Below the pieces are notes generated by a model. It was not told the origin of the DNA, did no database searches, and was given only the letters and a program-made list of their open reading frames with translations. A program made the translations under genes and the position numbers. From Perkinsus olseni (lineage: Eukaryota; Perkinsozoa; Perkinsida), in the NCBI GenBank assembly GCA_013115125.1, contig JABANN010000055.1, forward strand, positions 27,949 to 91,948: a stretch of 64,000 bases of DNA, written 5' to 3'. Below are positions 1 through 13,060 of the stretch, piece after piece (positions within the stretch are counted from its first letter, which is position 1; the number at the start of each line of letters is the position of its first letter).

Positions 1-3000
1 GAGCCCCTCAAGATGCCGAGGCCCTGTAGGAACTTGCGATGAGGAAGGCCAGCTGAGTCGCTGGTGAGGGAGAACAGCTCAGCAGCGCACGCTTCGTCCT
101 TCACGGAAGTGTACCTAGAAGGCGAGAGTCGACAGAGTGATCCACGCTGAAGCCCGGAAGCCTACGTATCCATGACGATAGCGAGTAGCATATTGAGCAT
201 ACTGAAAGGGAGGTGTGGGAGAGCATGGGGGGTGTGGGCTGCTTACACGAGGAACACCAGTACCATATAGAACCAGAACCATATTGCTGCGCTTACTGGG
301 GCCACTCTTCTCATGGCCTGACAATCGACAGGAGGCCTAGTGTGAGGGGAGAGTGAGAAGACGAATATGCACTAGAGGGTGGTGGTCTAACGGAAAGACT
401 GTATGTTGCCTTGCGACGACAATGCAAGAGACCCGCTCGAACCCTTCTCGGATTGCGTGCGAGGTGGCGCCGAGTGGCGCGAACGACACCCCTCGATCGT
501 CAGCAAATGGCAGGTTCTATCCAAGTGAGAGCGCTGCTTGTCGCTCGTCTCTCCCCTTCCTTCTTTCGGCGCTATACATGAATATGTTTTGCTTTCGTGG
601 CCTACGTTGTAGTCGAAGTCGCCCATAAGGGCTACGAAGGCCGTATTGATGGCATCGCCGGGGGTTGACCAGGCCTTCAACCGCTTGCCGAAGAGCGTAT
701 ATCCTATGCAAGGACATACCGCAGGCTCTGATGGGCTCCAGAGGAGGGCCTACCGCCGAGAACGAAATTGAAGAAGACCGTGCAGAAGACTATAAGAAAG
801 TATCTACGACACAGGGGTGTGCTACCAAGTTGAAGAGTTGAAGGAGCCTCACGCAACGTCCATCCACGCTCGTTTCATCGTATCAGCTATGACGGCCAAA
901 CGAGGGAGTCCACTGCCGAACAACAGAAGATATACAGGAATTACCGCGCGCCACGAAATTCGACTCACCGGAAGGCTCGGAAAAATCTTAACATGTTGAT
1001 TATAGTATACCTAGCAACGACACTACCACTGCAATGACAACGGACTACCCACCAAAACATGAGCAGCCTATGGTAGACTTGGTTTTCAATCATGGTATTC
1101 ATTGTGTCATATATCTCACCCCAACTAACACGAGGACGACATGCTCGACTTCTCCCGATCAGTTCGGACTATTACCGTTGATAATAGGCCATCACCTGCG
1201 CTGACGGTGCCACCGCGTCAAGGTCGGACCTAGGACGAGCAACTACATCGCCATGGCGGGCTCCTCACCATATAAAGATGGCAGTTAGAAAATACTTATG
1301 GGTTTCCTCGGATAACAACCACGACAGTTGCCACGGGACGCTCTTCCCGTATCAGAAATGGCGTCCAGATATCTTGCGAAGCGCGACCCTCCCGCCCTGT
1401 TCTGAGACCCACGGCGATATATCCTCTCCGAGCTGGGAGATGTCCACAATGTCCTCCTTCAACGAACCGACGGACCAAGCCAAATAAGCGTAGAATACAC
1501 CAACTAAGCGAGGGAGTGTGCATGACTGTCATGAATGCAACCCCGGTTCTAATCCGAGCACCCACACCCTACCTCCGATGCCACCGAGAATTGTGAGCCA
1601 ATCGACGAATGTCCAAAAGTCCCCAACATAGTACTTCAACCTTCCTATTCGTTTCACCATGTAGATCTGCCGAAGCTCCCGTACCTGCCGAGTTTGGTAC
1701 TCAACCAACAAGTTGCAGACCAGAGCGATAATTGACGATAACCGTGAGGGGCCTCGACCCAGTGGAATTATTCACATGCTATGCTGTGAGGCGTGATCTA
1801 CTATTAGATGCCGACGAGGCACCCGATGACCAAGGCTGCTCTCCCTTTCCATGCACGTGAGTCTATTTATCCCAGAAAGCCTATCCGATCCGTTGTGGTC
1901 CTATGTACAGACCTAGAGCGGTCCGCTGAAGCGTCATGATAGTCGAGGGATGGCTATTAGCCCGAATCACCACAACCACCCGTCATTACCGTCAAGTAGC
2001 CTATCAAAGCCAGCCAGACAAAGTCGATGACGTAATCGGCAACACTGTTATAAACCGTACCTTGAATAGAGTGATGGGTCGAAAGCAGCAACGACAACAG
2101 GCCACAGCGGCAGCAGCAGCAAAGACCTACTGATGAGGGTCCTCGCTGTAGTGAGGGGTATGATCGCTCCACCGCGTTGCACTTCAAAAGATACGTCAAC
2201 ATGCATAAACATGTTGGTCTCGCCGTTGAAGAGTATGAATTCTACTTTCACTGACTTCGTACCTTCCGATTCCAGAATGAAAGAAGCCCAACATAGCAAT
2301 CAGCGTGATATCATTTCTGTGAGTTGAGAGTCGTGAGGCTCAACCGTCCCTATACTGCTGCAAGGGCTCCGAAAGAACTAATGAGAAGTCCTGGACTGCA
2401 AGCACCCCCGGCGAGATATTCAATGAGGCCAAACATTGCACGCTTATTCATCTATAATACGCCCTACAATAGAGGCATACTAATATTCATACAAAAGAGA
2501 AAGTATTAATATACTGTATACACCAGTGAATCCGTATCTACCTAGATGAAATATACACTCGAAAAAATACCGTTTGATATAATATCGAAGGTCGATACTG
2601 AGACAGACCTTGAGGACCGTGCCCGACCGAACCATGCAAGGTGGCCATAACCTACTCAAGTCGAGCCATCCAGCCTGACTCAGCTGAGTGGCCGTCCGCT
2701 GTCCCACTACTAGGGACTCCCCACCACGACTGCCATCAATGTAATACCTTAACAGCACAGCAAAGCATGGTATTTTCGAAGACGCACGCTAGATAGTCCT
2801 ACACAAATTGCCCGTCCTCGTTGGGCTCAAAGCCGAATCGGCCACTCTGTCCGGCTATAGGCTCTTCAGAAGAGCTCCCGAGGGGGTGGCACAAGGAGCT
2901 CTCCGCAGTTGGGGATCTACGCGTAGCCAGCGCATCCCGTGCCTCAGACAGGGTCATGTTGCCGCGTTATACGGTTCGTCACGCGCAAGATGGATGGGCC

Positions 3001-3744
3001 ACGAGCGTATTCAGATTCTACTCCCTCCCCGATACTACGTATAAATAGGTTCCATCACTTCATCATCGCATACCTCTATTGATGAGCGCTCTTGAACTAA
3101 GCGGACCTGCGAGTCGGAAAAAGCACTACCCGCCATGCCAGAGGAGGAAGTTATTCAGATACGCCCACAACCAGGGGCTCGTTAAACGATAGCGGTTTAG
3201 ATGGCTCCCTCTCCCCTGTAAAGAGACTGTCTCCCAAGAAGCACTGGAGAACAGCGAAAAACACTTCTCTTCAGAGACGACAGTAACGTCATTACGCTGT
3301 ACGCACGAGGGCTCGACGATAAGATAGTCGCACGAGCATAGCAAGATACCCCGTCCTACCCCTCCAACCAACTGGTTATAATAGCGTACTCGACTATCCG
3401 AGATCAATGCTGGTAACAAGCCGTCACTCAACCACAACCATATGTCTTCATAGCTTCCGATATCTTTTGTCTTCAACTGGGATGTTGCTGAACAGGCTAC
3501 ACAGATGGCACGTATACCATCCGGAACTCACGGAGCAAAAACTCAGCAATAAGATTCCTCCGCGGTGAAAATTCAACGCTCGCAAATCCACCCCGAGCCC
3601 TACTACAGTACTCGTGGGTGAATCATCGAGGGTGTCGTTGGACGGAGCAATTGGCTTCGAGAAGGAAATGGAGCCAATCAAGTTCTCAACACTTGCGGTC
3701 ATTTGATACGACACTTCGACCGATCCGTGCATGATCTGAGTCAC
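1..3744 (-). CDS. Polycystin-2-like (TRPP) cation channel, 3' end cut by window edge
   Basis: A multi-exon channel of the polycystin family; known members are membrane cation channels, often ciliary. From N to C: an extracellular (TOP) domain with DGLLPALISDSRVRYYNQLV and LVGGV (about 3126-3476) and VEFILFNGETNMFMHVDVSF (about 2100-2299); a transmembrane segment with DFWTFVDWL (about 1573-1711); S4-S5 with LRFFRAFRGLPRLAVIADTM and RRYFLIVFCTVFFNFVLGG (about 770-994); pore YTLFGKRLKAW and ALMGDFDYN (about 600-703); and S6 AAIWFWFYMVLVFL joined to MLNMLLAIVMDT then YTSVKDEA (about 60-320). Introns are tiny: 913-968, 822-852 (31 nt), 1526-1567. Splicing the last joins GGIGGR to SCTLPRLVGVFYAYLAW in frame. 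The N-terminus is not resolved and may reach about 4.3 kb; the C-terminal tail continues beyond base 1. Family call is firm; exact exon chain is inferred. Confidence 0.8.
913..968 (-). repeat. tRNA-like intron, sense D-arm/A-box type (polycystin gene)
   Basis: A 56-nt intron. Reading the gene strand it opens GTGAGTCGAATTTCGTGGCG and closes TTCGGCAG. The core AATTTCGTGGCGCG is shared with introns of three other genes and resembles the acceptor-to-D-arm part of a tRNA. Removal restores the S4-S5 reading frame. Confidence 0.65.
1526..1567 (-). repeat. tRNA-like intron, antisense T-arm type (polycystin gene)
   Basis: A 42-nt intron in the gene sense. On the plus strand it holds GGTTCTAATCC at 1545-1555, one mismatch from the B-box/T-loop consensus. 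Removing it joins two polycystin exons in phase 0. The T-stem is imperfect, so the tRNA origin is weaker here than at 38.3 and 42.3 kb. Confidence 0.45.
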
Positions 3745-5744
3745 TCAGACTGAGAGGAGCTTGACAGCGGCACACAGCGCTAGACTATTACCGATACTAA
3801 CACGAACGCAGCCCAGAAGAGAGCGGCGAACGGGAGGTATTGACACGATACCATCATCTCCTGAGACAAGCACACGAGCGTGTGGCAATCCACCGATTCA
3901 GCGCCGTGACATTCCTAATACCAAAAAGAACATTTTGCCCATCGCAAAGCGAGACGAGAACCAAGCACCGCCCGGCGCACAAACGAGTTCAGGGTCGCAA
4001 TGGCAAGCGACAGTCCTCAAGACACCAGACTGAGGTAAAAGCTCGGGCGAACGTCAAGGGGGAGGGCTTAGTTTCACTGTCCTACGGAGGACGATCCGAT
4101 GCAAGAGAGTCGCAGTGAAAGATATCATTTACCGAATTGCCACTGTGGGCGACGACCACGGGTACCAAAATATTACCCTTTGCCTCCTGACGTAGCTCAA
4201 TAGGTGTTTCCTCGTCACCACGAGTACCTCGTCTTTTGCTACTGAACCTCGCTTGATAGAGCTCGACGTTCGTCCTGCTACCTTCGATACATCAGCCATA
4301 ATAGAAATAGAGACTCCCTCAAACCTGTCAGATCCGAACAACTACACTGCAATCAGCAAGCTGGGAATTCCGTGCAGCTTCCCAGCACGCTCGAAGAGGA
4401 GACGAGCAATCGCTCACTCGGAAAACGGCTCACGGCCCTCCTCGCTAACTGAGGGCCAATTGAACAGGATACAGAACCGGTTGAGATCCGATCAGTTACA
4501 GTGCGTTCCTGTGGCGGCTTTCACTTACAGCAGGCAACGCTCGGACGAGCCTGAGTACGGCAGGAGGCTCGCCACTCCTACCTCAGGACTGCGGCCCTTC
4601 CATTATTTTGAACCAAAATGCCCGTTAAATGAAAGAGAAATATCCTTTCAAGATGGATCATCAAGTGAACGTGGGGGCCCTCTATGAGAGCGGATGATAA
4701 TATATAGTCTAACATGTAAGTTGGAAGAAAGCATGCCCTCCATTATAATAATACACGTAGAAATAGTTACACCTGTCGTGACACATTCCTGCGACACAAA
4801 TACCGCGCACAGCAGGAAGCATCAATGGCGCTGGTAAGAATAGCCACTGACGACAACAATACTTCTGTTCGAGACACGCGACTAAGGTAGCAGAGTGACT
4901 ACGCAGACGCCGAAAATCAAAGTGTTAGCACATATGCGAACCGTACGGGATTTGTTCTCGGTATTTTCCTATAGGTGACGAAAAAACTATACGGATTACT
5001 GACAAAATACTGGATTGGTGACACTATGCTATAGAGTGAGACGTAAACATCTTATTATCACAACCATCGAGGTACTGAGTGGCTCTTTGGGTCTATCAGT
5101 ACGAAAAAGACTGTCAAAATGCCATTCGGAAGCGATTCGCCAAGGGCGTCTAAAACAGTACTGGCTTTATCACACATCCCGTAGTAGTATCAAGCCCACT
5201 TGATAGAAGGAGACGTTTTGTCGAAGACGAGTGGACTGGTGGCCCAAAGATGGCGGCGAACATATGGCGTTTCTATAATCCCCGTTAGAATGGGGCGATG
5301 CTCTGCTGTCTAACCATAGGGCGTACTGCTCAGTGATGGTCGGTGCGACAGGAGTCACAGAATCTGAAGACAAGAAGAGAAGCATGGAAGTGATGACATT
5401 CAAGTTGGTTCAACTCGTTACTCTTCCCAGCTGGAACCACGGAGCAATCTCTTGTATCAATCTCTTCAATCACCGTCCTCGCGCCGATTCTACTGAGCCC
5501 GGCCAGCTCAGATGAGGCTGTTGTGCGACTGGAATTGATAGAAGATAGGCCATCGTCCGCGATACCAACTTTTCCGTTGAAAGAACAGTACTCGAACCGA
5601 GTCGAGGAGGTGCTATCCATAATCTCACCGGAGCCCGCTGCGTCGGGGCCCACCACACCACCATGGTCGCGGCAGAACCTACTATATACTCAGTCAGCGC
5701 TCCTACCCATCTAGGGGACGTGAGGGCCTCGAGTAGCGGTAAAT
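3745..5744. other. Stretch without a recognised gene
   Basis: The left part may hold N-terminal exons of the polycystin gene; I could not join them. An open frame at 4253-4687 (+) has no recognised motif and may be chance. Bases 4690-5200 are AT-rich and look intergenic. An open frame at 5330-5656 (-) could be a downstream exon of the zinc-finger gene, but I found no clean splice to it. Confidence 0.4.
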
Positions 5745-6225
5745 TCATGCCAATGCTCTATTCACAGCATCCCTCCGAGGGCGCTTCCATACTCCACTAC
5801 TAATACTCTTACTTGCTTCCTTTCGCTCTGGCCTGCGTACAAGTAAATGCTTGACAAGGTTGCCGCTGACCACCACCGTGCCTAAAGTGTCGTGCTCTGC
5901 TAGGGAGTTCGAGTACCACACCATCACCGACTTGTAGCACAGTCCAGACTTCTTACTCCTACTGCCCTTATCACAGCCAGGAATCCGACATCGAGGACCT
6001 CCCCCGTGAGCACTGCAGTACCTGAAAATGAACAAGTAAAAGAGGGTGGCGGACGAAGATGAGGATGTACCTCGACTCGGAGCTCCCATACACCGATTTA
6101 CCGCAACCAAGGTGAGCACAACGCCTCCCACCACCATGAGAGATGCAGAACTCAGTGCCACCCTGCCGGTACTTAGGGCACCCTTCTACGGCACAGGTCT
6201 GCCTGTGCCGGGTTAGGATTGCCAT
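5745..6225 (-). CDS. WRKY19-like Cys/His zinc-finger protein
   Basis: Two exons separated by an intron at 6022-6070. Splicing gives three consecutive Cys/His modules of the WRKY19-like type: CAVEGCPKYRQ and FCISHGGGRRC, then CAHLGCGKSV and YCSAHGGGPRC, then CRIPGCDKG. The intron falls inside the second module and its removal fuses SSESR to YCSAHGGG in frame, which supports it. This zinc-finger type is widespread in oomycetes and some other protists and is thought to bind nucleic acid or protein; its role is mostly unknown. I start at the ATG at 6225, but a CACAG acceptor just before QTCAVEGC leaves room for an upstream exon. The basic tail RRPERKEA may end differently if a further exon exists. 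Confidence 0.65.
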
Positions 6226-6855
6226 TGAAATGGACAAGGCCGGGCGAAAGCCGCTTAAATAAAACAGAATGGCTGCAGCGGAATGAAGGTAGAGTATCGG
6301 TGAGGGGGGACACTACGAAGATGGTGGTCTGTTCACGAGACGTTGAGGTGGTCAACGTGAACAGCAAGATCGTCCACGGCTGTAACTTGACAATTTTTGT
6401 ATCTTACATGCTGCACCTCAAGATACCGCCAAAGTTTAGTCTCTTTCGGCAGAAGAGAACCCGGTTGAGCCACAATCCCCACAGTGGCGAACACCCCAAC
6501 CATTCACTCACGGATGACAGTACCTTGCGCATTGGAGACGACACTGATGACAGCACGCGGACCCCGGCTTAGCGGAGCGATGCGATTCGCGATTACCACT
6601 TTTGTCTCACTATTGGCGCATCAACCATCGATGGACGGCCGACGTTTGAATGATCAAATCAGACTTCCGAGTCCATTGAGTCTGACGTAGTTGGCGAGCA
6701 CTTTCCAAGCGCTGAGATGGCTCTTACGTGACCTCTAGGATGCCGTGCTCGCGTCGACCCAAGATACGCCTAACAATAAGCGGAATCCGAAGGGATCGCT
6801 ACGGCATCATTATTATCATCAGCAGTCTCGTTCCTCGTTTTTCTCCTCGCCCACT

Positions 6856-9800
6856 ATGCGAAATGTGGGTCCCGACTCAGAGCAGGATTGCCTACTGCAG
6901 GAGGCATTAGCTGTTGTCAAAGAGCAAGCATGGTTAATGAAACAGTAGGCCCCCTTGGACCATCCCTCTGCTGTATTCCTTCTATTTCAGATCAATCGCC
7001 AACAACAACATGCGTGAGACGTTAAAGCATGCTTCTAACATGATCTGTGAACTAAGGACCGGCACTCTAGAGCCAAAGACTTACTACGAGCTCTACATGC
7101 AGGTGACGCAGCTACCACACCGCCAGGGTCTCGAACAGGGCAATGCGACCTTTCCGAGATAGGTTTTCACGGAGCTGCAGTCGCTGGCGTTGTACTTCCA
7201 GGACACTCAGAGACACGGCATGAAGCTCTCTGCCTTATACGAGTCTGTTCAGCACGCTGGTAAGGGCCGCCTACTCTCATCAATCTTCGTTCGGTTCGAA
7301 CTTGTTCATAATGTGGTATCCAAAAATCTGCATCATCATTAACTGCCCGGAACTTATAGCGCCTCGGAGTCGATGTCCTCAGGCAACATCATACCACGAT
7401 TGTATCTGCTCATAACAGTAGGAGCTGGTTTTATACAGAGCAAAGAGGCTCCGGCCAAGGAGATCCTCACAGATCTCACAGAGCTTTGCAAGGTAGTCAC
7501 CCCACCTCAGCTACTGGCCCTCTCAACAGTTCGGCAGTTTATAGCAGCTGGAGCATGTCGTGGCGTTCAGGGCGTTCAACATCCTATTCGAGGATTATTC
7601 CTTCGGTATTACCTCTCGCAGTGCTGTAAAGATAAACTGCCCGATACAGGATCGCCGGTACTGCCCTGGGACATCGTAAGACAGAAAGATCTCTTTCCCT
7701 TCAGTACGAGGGAATCGAGGGCGGCAATGTGTATGATGCTATTGATTTCATCCTTAATAACTTCACCGAAGCCAACAGACTGTGGATAAGGTTGAACCAT
7801 CAGGGTAGGATAAGATACGCACTGGGGTATCCAAGGTTGATGCAGGCAGCTTACGGGATAGAGCGCGGAGGGAGAGGGAGCGCCACGACCTCCGAGTTCT
7901 AGTTGGCAACAACCTCATCAGATTGAGTCAACTGGACGGGATGGACAAGAACGTAGTGCTGCCGAGTGAGGATAGCCGAGGGCGTTTTTCATGCTTTTGG
8001 GGGTACCTTAGATTTACGTATCGGTGGTGTTACCCAAGCTATTGGACCACGTCGTATCTTGCCAAGATACTATGGCTCAGCAGTATCTACTCGATTGCAT
8101 TATACAGGTCAGTGGATGTGGAGTTTAGTGTTCGCGAGGCCCCTCCTCCTCTCAGGTCTTCCCGGATGAATATCATCTCGCAACGCTTGACTCCCTCCTC
8201 ACCACGTGCAGCAAGACCAACAGTAGTTTTCCGTTGGTGCGAATCTTGGCGGATATTTTCTCTGCCAGGCGCCGTTGACCTCAAGCCGATCATCGTCAAT
8301 CTCATGAACCGTCTGGCAGTCTATGTAACAGTCCGGAGAGTCTTTGTAGTGTGGAGGTGCCCGTGTAGGTTTCCTCGAACCCGGGATCGGTTCCGCAAGA
8401 TTTGGACGTTTTCGAGCTCTTCCGTTCTCATCTGGACCGCATGCTTGACCGCAGCGAGAACGATGCGGCGGCTAACGCTGCTAGCAGTCAGTCCAGTGGG
8501 GAGGGTACTAGTCTGGTGACGGGAACGTCTGAGTGAAGCGATTCGTGGGTCCTGTAGGACGTGGACGTGGGAGCCGCAGCAGTCTGGCTTCGTTGATTGA
8601 CATCATGGGGGCGTACCTCGGTTTTACCATTACGCTTTATCCTGATAGACAGGACCATCTACAGGTGCTATGGGGGTCTGGGGTCCAGGTGGGAAAATGA
8701 TGGAAACTTTGCACGCGCGTAGTACTGTGATGCTCGCTACGCGACTTTTTTCCGATCTATCAGTACTTGAATTCAGAAGGATCCCTGATTCAGCATTTGA
8801 TCCAAAACGAATTCTCATTCAGCATTTAGCCAGTTTTGAGGATCTTCTGTCGAGCAAGCCAAACCTCTTCAGAGGGCGTGCGTCGCGCAATACACTTCCC
8901 ATTCTGGTGTCACGTCTTATGGCGAACGAACTACTTCCTTGGTTTGTCTGTTCTAAGCATGGCTTGGAAACTGTGGCAGAGATCGGATGATTTCGTCACC
9001 GTGTTTCAGTCCGCAATCGAATTAGGATGCGGAAAATTTCGAGTTCAGTCATGACGGTTGAAATAGGGTCCGAAAAAATCTGCTACTTGTAGTAGCACTA
9101 GTCACAGGGCCACTAGGTGTAGTAGTACTAGTCACAGGACCACTAGGTGTAGTAGTACTAGTCACAGGGTCACTAGTTGTAGTACTCGTCACAGGGCCAC
9201 TAGGTGTAGTACTCGTCACAGGGCCACTAGTAGTAGAAGCAAGATCTTTTCGTTCTTTTCAGTCAATTCATGCTGCACTAGCTCGAATGCTGGACAGGCA
9301 GCTCTCCGGTGGCGCCGTTAAAATTCAACCAGACGAGAAGGCTTGTTTCAGCATGGTGGATCTGCTTAGCAAGTGAGTACCAACTCTTCCGCGAATCGTC
9401 ACCTTCTTCCTCCTTCAGGCCGATGGAAGAGTTGGGGCTCAGCTGCATGGACAACCTGTCGGAGGCTTACAGCAACGTGTATAGGTAGTCCGCTCTGCTT
9501 CTAGCCTGTGGCCTGCCATGTTCGACCTTCAGATATCTCACGCCTCAAACCCAAGCTCATTGTGGAGTCGGGATGGTCAACGCCCTGCTGATGTGTGAGC
9601 ATCCCGAGAGGCAGGTCATTGATAACGTCAATCGCCTGCAAAGCTTCATGACTCTCCTGCGGCCTCTGATATCCGAGGACTATGGTAATAGCAGGATGGG
9701 TCCACACTGGCATCTCGCCTCTCTTCATTGCGGGCCCGACCGTCGTTCCTAAGGACTGGCATTGTCGTGGGGTGAGACTCTCAGAATGGAACTCCGCTGA

Positions 9801-11435
9801 AGTCCCGAGAATCGACGATTCGTTTCGGCTCAGTCGTCCATAGGCGGGCGTATAATCGTTCGACTTTTCATCTTCAGCGTCTGATGCCACAGAGGCCGCC
9901 ACAGACCAGTGCAACCTGGCAAAGATATGTCATCTCATACGAGAGAGCGACGCGAACACTGATCTTGAGCTGCAACTCCTCAGCGTTATGCGGCAACACC
10001 TAGGTCATGGCAGCCCTGCCAAATTGGTACTATGGGTTGGTTGATTCGGATGGTCGTACGGTGGTCCATGCTCAGACAGTAACATTAGTACCGGTAGTGT
10101 ATCGGGCTATGAAGCTAGCACCGAAAGTCAGAACTCTGGAGCTGCAGCACACGAGGCTCTTTAATAGTACCAAGAAAGCATTCCAATTTGTAATATTTTG
10201 GGGTGTTCTGCGTCGCTCCGCTAACACTTTCGTGTAGATTTACAAGACTTTGGATGCCTACGGCTCCCATTGTCTGCTCGGTGGAGGGCCTACGGCGGCC
10301 ATGCAGACTCTCAAGATGTGGCTGGATGCGGCTGCGGTGGGTCTGTGTTTGGAGGTCAATTTTTGAAGGTCCTACTCTGGTTAGGTTGCCGGGTATGTTG
10401 AAGTCAATCTCTACGGCGAAGGAGCGTTCGAGTCCATCTGCTGTGAGTTCATCAATCGTGCCTTGGGGACCTACGAGGACGACATTACGGATTCACCCAA
10501 GCAGAGTGTAGTGGCTGAGTTCTCCCTTGCTCCGTAGAGAGCTCTACCCTTCTAGGCGTGCATCCCTCTATTTGTTGGGGCCCTTCTAGGACCAGCTGGC
10601 CAGGCCTTGACAGTGGAGGACTACGATGCAACGTCGACCACGGTAGCCTCGGTCGTGGAAGGTGGCCTCGATGGTCTCACCGCGCAATTCACTTAGATAA
10701 CGCAACACGCTGCCAAGCTATTGCAGCGGTCGGACCAGTGCAGACAGATTCTTTGCTGTGCGGATATGTTTTGGAATCCTGTAAGATACCTGATTCGGCC
10801 CATGTGGCGCAGCACCGTCGCGGATCGGCAGGTCCTCCCACGCGATCGGTGGGACTCTCGACGAGTACTCGAGTGTTTGCAGCGGTGTTTGAAAATAGCC
10901 GAGAGGATTCTGGAAAGTAGGACCTCTCGAAGCCTCTCGGCGGGATCATCAGTCCCCGGCCAGGTGGACTAGGCAATGACTCGACCCCGGAAGATCTGGA
11001 TAGAATGGACATCTCTGAGACTACCGGAGTGTCCCTGTTCGTCGACGTCCTCGACCGCTATATATTCTACTTTAACAAGGGGAATGAGCAGGTAGAAAAA
11101 AGCTATTTTCGTGGCGCGTGACGGTTCCGTCAATGCCTGCGCCATAGGTCCTTCCATCGCACATCAGCAGCCTGATTTCCCTTTGTGAGGAGCATGTGAA
11201 ATTCGCGCTGGAGTCTGCCAACCCGAGCAGCACCGCCTCCGGAGCGAAGAACCCTCTCCTCGACAGCCACGGTATACTCGCAACCAAATGGTCCTCTACG
11301 GCCTCTATGCGGTCTCCAGATACCGCTCACACTGCCTCAGCATCTTCGGGGATAGTCGCAGTGAAGGCGCATTTGGCCGCTACTATTGCGTACGTGAGGA
11401 AGTTGAAGGAGGACCCCGACTATCGGGAAAAGTAG
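6856..11435 (+). CDS. VPS35: Vacuolar protein sorting-associated protein 35 (retromer core)
   Basis: VPS35 is the alpha-solenoid scaffold of retromer, returning receptors from endosomes. Clear family blocks in order: [77 protein letters not shown] (the VPS26-binding PRLYLL region), [44 protein letters not shown], and near the C-terminus [53 protein letters not shown] and the stop. First exons: 6856-6944, 6991-7102, 7163-7259, 7383-7492, 7571-7657, 7705-7804, 7846-7952, 8012-8107, 8156-8222, 8269-8324, then 8369 onward. All these splices keep frame and alignment to the family. The start at 6856 is the first ATG before the conserved N-terminal helix. A minisatellite sits in one intron (9090-9237). 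Near-complete gene; downstream exon borders not all fixed. Confidence 0.92.
7103..7162 (+). repeat. tRNA-like intron, antisense T-arm type (VPS35, weak)
   Basis: A 60-nt intron holding CCAGGGTCTCGAACAGGG, then ACCTTTCC. This resembles the antisense T-arm in the PPR gene intron (CCAGGGATCGAACCCGGG, then ACCTTTAC). It joins YYELYMQ to VFTELQSL in frame. Confidence 0.4.
9090..9237 (+). repeat. Intronic minisatellite (27/30-nt units)
   Basis: About five tandem units: three of 30 nt (core AGTACTAGTCACAGGGCCAC) then two of about 27 nt with ACTCGTCACAGGGCC. The array lies in a VPS35 intron ending in a strong TTCTTTTCAG acceptor near 9262. Confidence 0.85.
10781..10831 (+). repeat. tRNA-like intron, sense D-arm/A-box type (VPS35)
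   Basis: A 51-nt intron starting GTAAGATACC and ending GATCGGCAG, with CATGTGGCGCAGCACC in the middle. It has no in-frame stop, so read-through is possible, but removing it (MFWNP joined to VLPRDRW) restores the spacing expected for VPS35. Confidence 0.55.
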
Positions 11436-12272
11436 GGTGTAGCGTCCGTTCGTCGTAGCGTTCATTCGCTCCATCAGGTACCGGACGCTTGATTTATCTG
11501 GTACTTCAAGCCGAGCTAAAGTTGCCTCTGCGTGATATACAACTGCCTTCACAGTGATTACATTTTCCTCATTGCATTGTCACGTGTTGTCTTTACTGCA
11601 GTGCTGAGATGGGTACTCTACAACGCCTGAAATCTCATGTGCACAATCAGAAGGGTTCTCTCGTTACGCTATCGTAATCAATGGGGTGAACCAAAAGAAT
11701 GCAAGTGCCCACCCAGAGGAGTGGGCAGGGGCTCATAAGAGATAGCCAGTCGTTTATACCACTTCATTATTACCGACAATGGAAGGCAAAAAGGGAGACG
11801 CCCAGTGACGATGATCCGACGAACACGAGGCCGGGGGCCATCACCCTCGAGGAACTCGTCATAGGTCTCGAATAGTGTTGAGGAGTGTATTAGCAAGGAC
11901 AGTTCACGCCGAGGCCAGTACCTTCAGTTGTAGTGTACTGTGTAGTACAAAATCACAGTCCTCGCCTAGCGCCAATTATCTTTAACAGAGTACCCTGCAG
12001 TTCTACATTTGGCTAGGCCGCGCGTACTTGGTCTTCATCAGACATCTTGGCCATCCGCGTCGCGGAAGAGCATCCCCCGATTCACGAAGTGCACTGAAGT
12101 GCCCACACGCTTGTCCATCTGCTCTAGCCGATAACAACTGATGAACGCAAGCCTCAAGAAATGCGGGGAAGGGGTCATGTGGAATCATCTATGTTTGGGA
12201 GAAGAAACTCGTATAGGAGGACTTATATAATACAGAAGCGAACGAAGGGGTTAATCTACATAGTCGGTTCCA
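11436..12272. other. Intergenic stretch
   Basis: Lies between the VPS35 stop and the end of an opposite-strand gene, so it should hold both 3' ends. I see no conserved coding motif. The open frame at 11678-11896 (-) has no recognisable features. Confidence 0.5.
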
Positions 12273-13060
12273 TCACTTTGGATGCCTAACCAAAGTTGGG
12301 CCTCTTCGGACCTCAGATCGATATCTGAATTCCACCAAGATCATGGGGAACTTGGTGGACACGGGGCGGAGGTCTGACCATTTGACGCGGTCCATTTCTC
12401 TGTGGCTCCGCACACAGATCGACGGCGGGTTGGCTTCCTGAAGCAACGCGGACCTCCCTAGGGATCTGATACGAAAGGTGTGGTACTTGAGCCGTAAACT
12501 TTTCTCGAGCATGTCTACTGTCTCCGCGTACTTTAACGTAAAGTCAACTGCATTTGAGCGAAGGACGGTTGTTCTGATGAGGGCCTGATTGACAGCACAT
12601 GGATTTACGCGATTCCAGATTCGAGCATCACACACCTCTTTGCTCACGGGTTGCGCCTGTGCTTCATGAAAAGGGCGGCTCCGTTGGCTCGTCATCTCGT
12701 CGGCCTCCGATATAGCTTTCTCGTTGTCTTCTTCCGACGAGAGTGATGCCGCGGTGGACGCCACAGAGACTCGCATAGCGGAGGTGGCCTGGCCCTTCGG
12801 ACGGCTGTTCGGACTCGACACATCATCAGTATGCAGCCAAATGGAGACCCTCACCGTTCAGGAGCATCCAACGACATTCTCGACACTCTTCTGCGATGAA
12901 CAGCACCTGAACGACCCCGATGGCATTGAAGAGCAGGGCACATCATCAAGTTCCCTCACGCTGTGGGCCTCCAGCATAGAGTTCTGCTCTTGTTCGGCAC
13001 CGTTGAGCGTATTTCTTCACCTGAACCATCACCAGCTGCTCAGCGGCTCTGCGTTTGGCC
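12273..13060 (-). CDS. Unrecognised multi-exon protein
   Basis: An open exon at 12273-12770 encodes a Ser/Glu-rich stretch (STAASLSSEEDNEKA) followed by helical sequence (DFTLKYAETVDMLEKSLRL) and a basic C-terminus ending LVRHPK. Candidate upstream exons to about 13.06 kb are separated by short GT-AG gaps, for example one including KRRAAEQLVM. I do not recognise a family, the start is not fixed, and more upstream exons to 13.3 kb are possible. Composition is protein-like on the minus strand and poor on the plus strand. Confidence 0.4.

Noticed and set aside
704-994. An apparent 67-residue spliced membrane protein starting MLRFFRAFRG
   Set aside because: The sequence matches the S4-S5 region of polycystin, and neighbouring exons on both sides continue that channel, so the ATG is internal.
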